From Bacteroidales bacterium (GTDB lineage Bacteria > Bacteroidota > Bacteroidia > Bacteroidales > UBA10428), in contig JAFGQO010000188.1 of the NCBI GenBank assembly GCA_016935615.1, forward strand, positions 1-35,404: a DNA stretch of 35,404 nucleotides, written 5' to 3'. Each line of letters opens with the position of its first letter. Position 1 is the first letter of the stretch. Positions 29,101 through 33,671 of the stretch are shown here, piece after piece. The notes under the pieces were generated by a model. The model had not been told where the DNA came from. It made no database searches and saw only the letters and a program-made list of their open reading frames with translations. Both the position numbers and the translations under genes were made by a program.

Positions 29101-30363
29101 AAACTCATTGATTAATGATTTATATACTTCTACCCATCTCTTCATCGTAATATCAGTAAAAAGTTGAGTATTGTATTCGGCATATCCACTGAAACCAGAA
29201 TCTTTTTCCCATATAGTAAAGAAAAGATCAAGCTGAGATCCCTTTCTCACTATCTCCAAAGGCACAATTTCCATCCCCTTGAAATTAAGCTGCATTTGAG
29301 GTTTAAATGTAAATCCTGCCTGAAAAAATGAATTTGACGAACTTCTGTTCACTTTCACGCGATTCACAAGATCCAAAAGTGGGATTTCCTGTCTGTCAAG
29401 ATTTAAATTCAAGGCATTGTTTACTTGTTCAAGAATTTGAATACAGGTTGGATTTCCCGTAAAATCAATTTTTATCGGAAGAGTATTAACAAAACAACCC
29501 ATTGTTTCTTTTGTGAAATCCTGCACTCTGTTTGTTAAAGGTACTCCTACAATTATAGTTTCCTGGTTTGTAAGCCTATGCAGCAATGTAATATAACTCG
29601 CCAATAGAATCCTGAATGAATTGAATTGCGTCTTTTTTTCGAAGTTTTTGATACCGGAATAGAGCTTACCATCAATGGTATAAAAATCGCCCTTGCCTTC
29701 CGGGTAATATTCCGGAGGTTGAGAAAAATCTGAAGGCAAAGAAATTCGTTCCAGTGAATCAGAATACTCAAGTATCCAGTCAGCCAACTTTTGCTTGTTT
29801 TTGTCTGAGTCATAAAAAGATCCCATGTACTCAATATACTTTGAGTACTGAAATTGAACCGGTTTTAACCGGGGATTCTTCCCTGCGGAGAGATCATTAT
29901 AAACTGCACTTAATTCATTTGAAAACAATCCTTCTGAACGCGTATCAATTATAATATGATGAAAAACAATGGTGAGAACAGAAGTATGATCTGTTAAAGT
30001 AAACAGTTTTATTCTAAATAAAGGCGGAGTGCTCAAATCAAAAGGCAAATTAACTTCACCAACAACCTCCTTCGGAATAACGTTTTGGGCAGAATCTGTA
30101 TTTATTTTTATTGATGGTATTTTGAAATCAAATTCATCTTCTGAATGGATTACCTGTAGTGCTTTTGAATCAGATTGGAGAATGGATGATCTTAATATTT
30201 CATGGCGATTAAGAATGATCTTAACCGCTTTTTCCAGGAGATCTATATCAGGAACAAGGTTAATTCTAAATACGGAAAAAATATTGTACGCTGAATCATC
30301 CGGATTTAAATTATACAACAACCAGAATTGTTCTTGAATAGGAGATAAATTCATCTGTTTCAT
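20197..30363 (-). CDS. Hybrid NRPS-PKS: C-A(Ser)-PCP-KS-AT(malonyl)-ACP-C-A(Val)-PCP-TE
   Basis: A 3388-residue assembly-line enzyme. C1 about 1-430 (HHIIID at 135-140, followed by Thr where Gly is usual). A1 about 450-960 (YTSGSTGKPKG near 605; specificity residues D-V-W-H-F-S-L-V-D read by eye, the EntF-type serine code). PCP1 Ser1006. KS about 1070-1500 (Cys1250 in TGCSTA; HGTAT and KSNIGH histidines). AT about 1595-1890 (Ser1689 in GHSTG; AFH at 1786-1788, malonyl type). ACP Ser2015. C2 with HHLVFDG at 2208-2214. A2 about 2520-3030 (D-A-F-W-L-G-G-T-F, valine-like). PCP3 Ser3070. TE Ser3209 (GFSFGG) and His3356. There is no KR, DH, ER, methyltransferase or epimerase, so the ketide carbonyl should survive. 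The N-terminal C domain suggests an acyl starter. Predicted chain: N-acyl-Ser-C2(keto)-Val, released by TE hydrolysis or by cyclisation to a tetramic acid. No MbtH gene is in the window. ATG at 30354 is an alternative start. Confidence 0.95.
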   Translation of the reverse strand: MKQMNLSPIQEQFWLLYNLNPDDSAYNIFSVFRINLVPDIDLLEKAVKIILNRHEILRSSILQSDSKALQVIHSEDEFDFKIPSIKINTDSAQNVIPKEVVGEVNLPFDLSTPPLFRIKLFTLTDHTSVLTIVFHHIIIDTRSEGLFSNELSAVYNDLSAGKNPRLKPVQFQYSKYIEYMGSFYDSDKNKQKLADWILEYSDSLERISLPSDFSQPPEYYPEGKGDFYTIDGKLYSGIKNFEKKTQFNSFRILLASYITLLHRLTNQETIIVGVPLTNRVQDFTKETMGCFVNTLPIKIDFTGNPTCIQILEQVNNALNLNLDRQEIPLLDLVNRVKVNRSSSNSFFQAGFTFKPQMQLNFKGMEIVPLEIVRKGSQLDLFFTIWEKDSGFSGYAEYNTQLFTDITMKRWVEVYKSLINEFISQPEKTVRKINILPHPDIQKIQEWNTTDAPYENQVCIHQKLEQQVLLTPDRLALICEEKNFTYQEFNQHVNRLANFLIAQGIHIESKVAVCIKRSPELMIAIYAILKAGGAYLPVDPDSPRDRIRDILEDAQPELILTTSESSLNLPSDKDHKILLDNLLTNPLSDNDDNPDTNINSRNLAYIIYTSGSTGKPKGVLIEHHSVLNRIGWMQKEYPLNDSDILIQKTPVTFDVSVWELFWWAFTGSGLVVLPKGAEKEPETLIDCIEKNKVTVIHFVPSMFGAFLNHLDAFELHEKITSLRKIFLSGEALPAKMVTDFYSLVGNDTKTEMINLYGPTEATVDVSHYHCSNTIDNETVYIGKPIDNTKLIVINDQNTIQPIGVPGELVIAGVNLSRGYLNRDELNKEKFVSIDYLDGTKIRAYRTGDLAKWCENGNIYYIGRIDNQVKIRGYRIELGDIESKLLEIPSVNSCAVIVNRSNAENPQLAAYLSLKKGSKVSAQDLKKILIEKLPEYMVPAHYQFLDQMPLTSSGKINRKALPDIDYAEQNTVVQASGKTERLLAEVWKSVLKTDKIGIDSNFFDVGGSSVLVPSVVGKLKKEFNIEIKTLDLFKYPTIRSLASSISESDKTSIEIKEKKDRLSLNEDRYNQTNDIAIVGMAGRFPGARNIEELWDVLVEGKDTVSHFSDEELEEMEGFLEKFKDNPNYVRAKGIIDDIEYWDADFFGVTSYEAKNTDPQHRIWLETVWHAFENAGIDPYSYNGAIGVFAGTGLNTYLLNNILLDPASRSDYLCLRTLESFQKYLNNDPSFIATRTSYAFNLKGPAINVQTGCSTALVAVIQACSSLLNHESDVCLAGGVRIQTPQKTGYLYQEGAITSPDGHNRAFDEKSQGTVFSNGVGVVVLKRLEDAIKERDRIYSVIKGWAVNNDGNRKIGFAAPSIEGQEQVIEKAQDMAGMHPEQISYIETHGTATKLGDPIEFQALVNTFRKKTGKNQFCGIGTIKSNIGHLDVVAGIVGLIKIALSSYYKKIPPTLYCTKPNPLLDIENSPFYIANEIVEKKNDLPLIMGVSSFGVGGTNAHVVVQEYLHESLKKKSGNTPQLIPLSAKSESSLSKLEKNIVEYLNSTAGNIEDVAYTLQFGRTHMPFRSYVVAGPGKKIHIDEFKKGIPNEHQSKLVFSFPGGGAQFVGMGKELYENEPVFKEEIDKCFIIYKSVTGKDLKQMIFGDKGDAKAEKQLTEIEYTQPALFCIEYSLAKLYMHYGIRPDYLIGHSTGEYIAACLAGVFDPEAGLRIIIKRGELMQTMPPGNMMAVRAGEQQLTEINKGLFDISALNAPKASTISFKPEKAGEITALLEKKKIDFIELNTNKAFHSSDCDPFLNEFAAFVDSFKKNVPGLPVISSYTGAFLSNEEAVSGDYWARQSRGTVRFNHGIKVLTETGDMLFFEVGPSTHLSSMLLQNDNIVDKTTIVSSLGKPDDESEYINFFKSLGNLWIKGVKPAFDKFHTDNTACIVTLPAYPFERKRYWIDVVRKYSDTYSEEEQFDVSNVEKPVEEKIIESDDAEDLSNPIQSKLKTLWQEFLGTDNIGIRDNFFEMGGHSLLALQILSRVKEIFSIEISLKAFLSDPTIKYVEKIIRDTVTDIEHQVNYDDLIHNSEKGHLPLYSEQKRLWITAKLDRENPAYNIPTTYRFEGRVDYQLFQKSIELLFERHHIIFCVFNDIDGEPYCEVKRPANIEIQRTDISGLSRDEKTEKLTQIVADDSRQIFDLENGPLYRLMLIKTNKDEYYFHSTIHHLVFDGLSWEVLVKDLSQIYNSLLHGKEPNLDILEIQAYDYAFWQAKHDLQKNENELKDFWKKQLKDVSPLLNFPYDRPRTGPPTGHGSKVYLQVPEEDAMKLRKYGKSENSTLFMTMLSIFSMLIQRYSGESDFCIGTPVSNRPNSKLEKIFGMFVNTIVLRQQFDGIKTFKDLVNFTKKTVLDAIAHQDLPFEKIVESLQPERSLMYNPIFQIAFAWQNNAGSSIEFENATGKRVAMTDGISPFDITVYMWQNGDIIEAEIEYNISLLNRKTILQFKENFLRLIRNITDNFEAPIAEISLVTDENIKVLKDFSGHTGAYPRDVSIVQLFKEQVNLRPDEIAVQYKNRNLTYSELDKKSDQLAAQLSKMGVHPEDAIGLFCSKSLDLIVAMLSILKVSGAYLPLDPDYPVERINYMIRDAKCRIILTQKHLQNNPVECHKVLLIDDPDVYKTDASILSVSISATSLAYIMYTSGTTGKPKGSMIEHRSVIRLVRNTNYIELTEKDKILLTGAIGFDATTFEIWGALLNGGKLYIVDKEVILTPSKLGQELKENKITTLWLTSSLFTQIAEINSGIFKGLRSLLVGGDILSVEHINKVRHENPGLTVINGYGPTENTTFSTCHRIDKEYDGSIPIGKPISNSTAYIFDKYMNYCPVGIIGELYVGGDGLSRAYLNDKNLNKEKFIEHPYNPGERLFRTGDRARWLDDGAIEFHGRIDSQLKIMGFRVEPMEIEAVLNDMEGIIESVIKPVAVNKGVIQLYAFLNVPKNFSMKEEELIRILKEKLPVYMIPAGFCFMHGFPKNINGKIDRNELIVDSSFFEKKTTGNRESLSATEKKILPIFSSILKHDNFTSTDNFFDVGGSSLLALTLISRIEKQFGYTIAFRDFMAEYNTIKKLAELLDENTQSELKKQEKQMHQKGKFNHLYCIKQEGHLPPLFSIYGERALSGDSYLGSTRPIYAFVWPGTDAEDFVMDSVEEVAAAYLRQVKEINSEGPYYFIGFSFGGLVAMEMASQLQHEGYKVPLLALLDCIHPNENVRKLQKYKHLAKNHGIGYMLYDRLFRGAPRLIKRKTEELLVTVLSRSNQKLPAYLRRRKILLNSMKIYGKYKPGIYDGTLLLFKVKDNSIKDEYLGWGPHAKEVKAIMLEGVHLDAIDLPVNKEIVTKEITNYLGEVPALTDVRS

Positions 30364-30811
30364 TATGCGCTTATTAAGCTTTCCAAAAGATCATAAAACT
30401 AAAATATGACAATAACGTTCTTCCTAACAAAACTTCACTATTGTCATTTTTAAGATATTAATAAAACGGCAAATAAAATTATACAATTAAATAACTGCTA
30501 TTACGTATTTTAGACTATTCTTCAAATTAATTTGATTAATAATACCAGTTCATTGATGATGAATTCATAAGATGAAGTAAAGTTAGACATTAAAAAGAAT
30601 GATGTATTTTTTAAATGTCAGAATTATGTTTATGGAAAAACTTAATCATCATCATATATCCTCTATAAATAATATGATTAACCAAAAAAGAGAGTACCAC
30701 CAGAATTCATTGTTGACTAAGAAATGGGGACTTTTCAACCTATGCAATTAAGACAAATCGTTTTAAAAAGACAGTTTATTATATCCTAATAAATCAAAGA
30801 TAAATCTTGTA
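30364..30811 (-). other. 448-bp region upstream of the NRPS-PKS
   Basis: An AT-rich stretch between the start of the NRPS-PKS and the stop of the acyltransferase, both on the - strand. Its size suggests that the NRPS-PKS has its own promoter or a long leader. I found no convincing Bacteroidota promoter pair, no terminator with T tract for the acyltransferase and no riboswitch I can recognise. One short + strand frame is listed separately. Confidence 0.4.
30626..30751 (+). CDS. Possible 41-residue ORF antisense to the NRPS leader
   Basis: ATG at 30626 (or 30632) to TAA at 30749-30751. The peptide is polar and basic, contains an HHHIS stretch near its start and ends GLFNLCN. No ribosome binding site, signal peptide, known leader motif or homologue is recognised, and frames of this size arise by chance in AT-rich DNA. 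Listed only because it lies in a gap beside a biosynthetic gene. Confidence 0.1.
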   Translation: MFMEKLNHHHISSINNMINQKREYHQNSLLTKKWGLFNLCN

Positions 30812-31873
30812 TTAAGCACTTTTTCTTTTTCTTAATAATTTGTTTATTGGATTTTCAATATATGAATAAGCAAAATAACCACAGATCAGAGATAAAAGAA
30901 AAACAAAAATGATTAATAACATTACGCTATCGATCACTTCAAATCTTTTGTTTAGCCAGGTTACATATTTTATGATCAGAAAATGTGAAATATACAGACC
31001 ATAACTCATTCCACCCAGGATCATCAATAATTTGTTTGACAATAAAAACGATATCTTTCCATTTTGCATGGCAAACACCAATATTAAAAATGAAACAGGG
31101 AGCCAGTAATATATTGAATATCGTATCACCTGAGGCAAAAATATACCGACAATATACATTATAACAAGAAATACAATGGATGCCAACTCGAAATAGGTAG
31201 CCTTTGATTTGGATAATGGATGAAGCTTTTTGTATACATCATATAATACGATCCCAAGGATAAAATCAAAAATCCGAATGCCCGGATTAATATAAATTAT
31301 AGCATGGTCCAATCGGGATGGTAAAACATAGATGAGTATTGAAATACCTATTGAAATAAAAACAAATAGCACCAATTTCTTTATAAAATTAATTTTTGAA
31401 AAAAGAAGAATTATAAATGGAAAGGCGAGATAGAAAAAAAACTCATTCGATATACACCAGGAAACCAGATTAAAGGAGAAATAATGGTCTCTGATCGGGA
31501 CAAAACTCTGAGTCATCGTTAAATGCTCAGAAAATATCAGCAACCATGTTTTATGATCAGTCAGAAGTAACCCAAGCTTCAATGGAATAGCAAGAAGAAG
31601 TGTCAGAAAATACAATGGATAAATCCTGAGAAACCGCAACAAATAAAAATTTTTAATCTTTATTTTCTTTTGAATTATCTTTTCCTGATAAACATGTGTA
31701 AGGATAAAACCACTCAATATAAAAAAGAAGCAGACACCAACAGGACCTGCATCAGCAAATAACTTACAATACAAATCTCTGAATTTATTATCAGGACCTA
31801 TAACAAAACCAAGATGATGTGAAAAAACCAAAACGGCAAAAAGAAATCTAAGGGATATAAGTGGTTTGATCAT
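30812..31873 (-). CDS. Acyltransferase family 3 (OafA/YrhL-like) membrane protein
   Basis: A 353-residue polytopic membrane acyltransferase with about ten hydrophobic segments. Family marks are the start MIKPLISLRFLFAVLVFSHH (Arg in helix 1 and the conserved His pair), FFILSGFIL near 50, and a late basic motif after the last helix (YIENPINKLLRKRK). Members O-acylate sugars, lipids or small molecules, usually from acyl-CoA at the membrane. It lies upstream of the NRPS-PKS on the same strand, 448 bp away, so it could decorate the NRPS product (for example the serine hydroxyl) or, equally, the polysaccharide made by the first half of the window. Which one cannot be decided from sequence. Confidence 0.85.
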   Translation of the reverse strand: MIKPLISLRFLFAVLVFSHHLGFVIGPDNKFRDLYCKLFADAGPVGVCFFFILSGFILTHVYQEKIIQKKIKIKNFYLLRFLRIYPLYFLTLLLAIPLKLGLLLTDHKTWLLIFSEHLTMTQSFVPIRDHYFSFNLVSWCISNEFFFYLAFPFIILLFSKINFIKKLVLFVFISIGISILIYVLPSRLDHAIIYINPGIRIFDFILGIVLYDVYKKLHPLSKSKATYFELASIVFLVIMYIVGIFLPQVIRYSIYYWLPVSFLILVFAMQNGKISFLLSNKLLMILGGMSYGLYISHFLIIKYVTWLNKRFEVIDSVMLLIIFVFLLSLICGYFAYSYIENPINKLLRKRKSA

Positions 31874-32181
31874 TTGAGAAAATTTTTTTCTGCAATTGAT
31901 TGCATAATGCTTAATTCAATCAAGAATACAGTATATGCAGCAATGATTTATTGTCATTGATGTTGATAATCGTTTTTGATTCGGTATTGAGTGTAATTGA
32001 ATTATTATTAGAATATTCCAACAAAAAAACTGAACAGGATTAAATATCAAACAATATCAAATAGAAATTCAAAATAAGTAATTATTAAGGATACAAATCC
32101 GGGAATTTGATAAAAGAAGTCAATCAGAGGATAAAGATTTTCATTCTGCTGACAATCTATTTATTTCATGATTATAAATGA
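31874..32181. other. Intergenic region upstream of the acyltransferase
   Basis: About 300 bp, AT-rich, with no open frame of note. It should contain the - strand promoter of the acyltransferase and runs into the pseudogene remnant at 32182. I see no clear promoter consensus, terminator or mobile-element end. Confidence 0.4.
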
Positions 32182-32574
32182 ATCCCTTCTTCCGATCCTG
32201 ATCCGAATCTTATTCCACACTGGGCACAAAGAGGAGTTCATATGGCATTAATGGGTGATCCTGCTCTTCGTTTGCATGTGGTCAAACCGGTAAATAATCT
32301 TTCAGTACATCAATCAGGGAATTTAGTATAACTGAGTTGGAACAGACCTGAAGACTCTGTAGCAGGTTATAATGTTTACCGAAGCAAAGGTATGTTTTCT
32401 GATTTTCAGTAACTAAATCATGAAATAATCTCCAATACGTCTTCTACTGACTGTTCTCCATTACAGGGTGATAACATTTACATGGTCAGAGCTGTAAAAC
32501 TTGAACAAACCGGAAGCGGCTCAAATTATAATCAAAGCCAGGGAATATTTGTTACCCAAACCTTTTCTGAATAG
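32182..32574 (+). pseudogene. Decayed C-terminal remnant of a C25-like/fibronectin III secreted protein
   Basis: One continuous frame of 131 codons, interrupted by TAA at 32329-32331 and 32410-32412 and ending in TAG at 32572-32574, aligns without gaps visible by eye to the C-terminal part of the gene at 33672. Matching landmarks are RGVHMALMGDPALRLHVVKP versus RGIHIALMGDPTLRLHVVKP, LSWN.P, GYNVYRS, and YMVRAVKLEQTGSGSNYNQS. No start codon context or upstream portion is found, so only the last domain boundary and one fibronectin III module survive. It is evidently a duplicated, now inactive copy. Confidence 0.85.
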
Positions 32575-32671
32575 CGAAATTGCTTTCATCCTGAATAGTC
32601 CGGAGAATGCAGATTAATATGCCCAATGAGCCCATTTATTCCTTTATACAATATTGCTGACCGGTTAATTT

Positions 32672-33487
32672 TTGCTAAATTTGGATTCCAATAACCTGGT
32701 CTTTTTGCATGACCGAATTCATTCTAATTTGAACTGGTCATTTTTTGTTAAAATATCTTCAGCACAGGAGCAAAATAGCAGAGAAAATAATATTTTACCT
32801 GTATACATCGGCAATACTTCGAATTTTCATCAGTCTGTCAATAAATTTACCGGGCATTTATCTTCATTTGAAAGGAATCGGTCCAGAAAATTTATACATT
32901 CACTTCAAGCAGAAAACTATATTTTATCCCATTATTTTCTGAGACTTGAATTAGCTAAAATTCTGGCTTTAGCACCCAAAAAACTGCAAATTGAATACCC
33001 CCACGGGAAAAAACCATTTTTAGCAGGTTTTAATTTGGATTTTAGCATCTCACATTCTCAGGACTTTTTTGCCATCGCGATTTCCGATTCAGCTGATACA
33101 AGTGTAGGTGTTGATATTGAAAAAATCAATACTTTACAGAATTACGATGATGTCAGTAATGATTATTTCCACGAAGATGAGAAAAAATATATTCGGAAGC
33201 ATTCATTCACCGATCAATTAAAACGTATTCATTTTCTGGAAATATGGACACGAAAAGAGGCTTTCCTGAAAATGACCGGACTTGGTCTCACCAATCAACT
33301 ATCCAAAATTATAATGACTCCTCAAAACAATATTATAAGCATTGACATTCCCGATGACCTCAAAATAAAACATAAGAAAGCACATATTTACACAATGAAA
33401 GATGATCGGTTTATTCTCAGTTTATCATGTTCAGATATCAGAACTCCGGTAATTCATTCAATTCGTATTGCAAAAAGTGATCTTTAA
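32672..33487 (+). CDS. Sfp-type 4'-phosphopantetheinyl transferase
   Basis: A 271-residue enzyme that moves phosphopantetheine from CoA onto carrier-protein serines; the obvious clients are Ser1006, Ser2015 and Ser3070 of the adjacent NRPS-PKS. The three family blocks are present: FSISHS near 126, VGVDIEKI near 147 (Mg-binding Asp/Glu) and WTRKEAFLKMTG near 191. There is no in-frame ATG before the core; I use the TTG at 32672, but a TTG near 32729 or another non-ATG codon is possible, and the first 45 residues look unlike typical Sfp proteins. It lies 97 bp after the pseudogene, divergent from the acyltransferase/NRPS strand. Function is confident; the start is not. Confidence 0.88.
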   Translation: MLNLDSNNLVFLHDRIHSNLNWSFFVKISSAQEQNSRENNILPVYIGNTSNFHQSVNKFTGHLSSFERNRSRKFIHSLQAENYILSHYFLRLELAKILALAPKKLQIEYPHGKKPFLAGFNLDFSISHSQDFFAIAISDSADTSVGVDIEKINTLQNYDDVSNDYFHEDEKKYIRKHSFTDQLKRIHFLEIWTRKEAFLKMTGLGLTNQLSKIIMTPQNNIISIDIPDDLKIKHKKAHIYTMKDDRFILSLSCSDIRTPVIHSIRIAKSDL

Positions 33488-33671
33488 TTCACTGAGCAAA
33501 TCTTTCGATTCATTTATAAGAAGAATAGTTATTTACATTAAAAAATCTGCCTGAATTCATTTTTCATATAATCAGGAAATTAATTAAATTGCAGCCTATA
33601 TAAATCGCACTATTAGTCAGAGTAATTGAATTAAATTAATTTTTTTACAATCCGGACAAGAATTGAGTTAT

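Noticed and set aside
20197-30363. Many + strand ORFs of 60-160 codons inside the NRPS-PKS gene
   Set aside because: All lie opposite conserved megasynthase domains and have no recognisable domain of their own.
30795-30802. TATCTTTG on the - strand as a Bacteroidota -7 promoter element for the NRPS-PKS
   Set aside because: It lies about 430 bp from the start codon, next to the acyltransferase stop, and has no TTTG at the -33 spacing.
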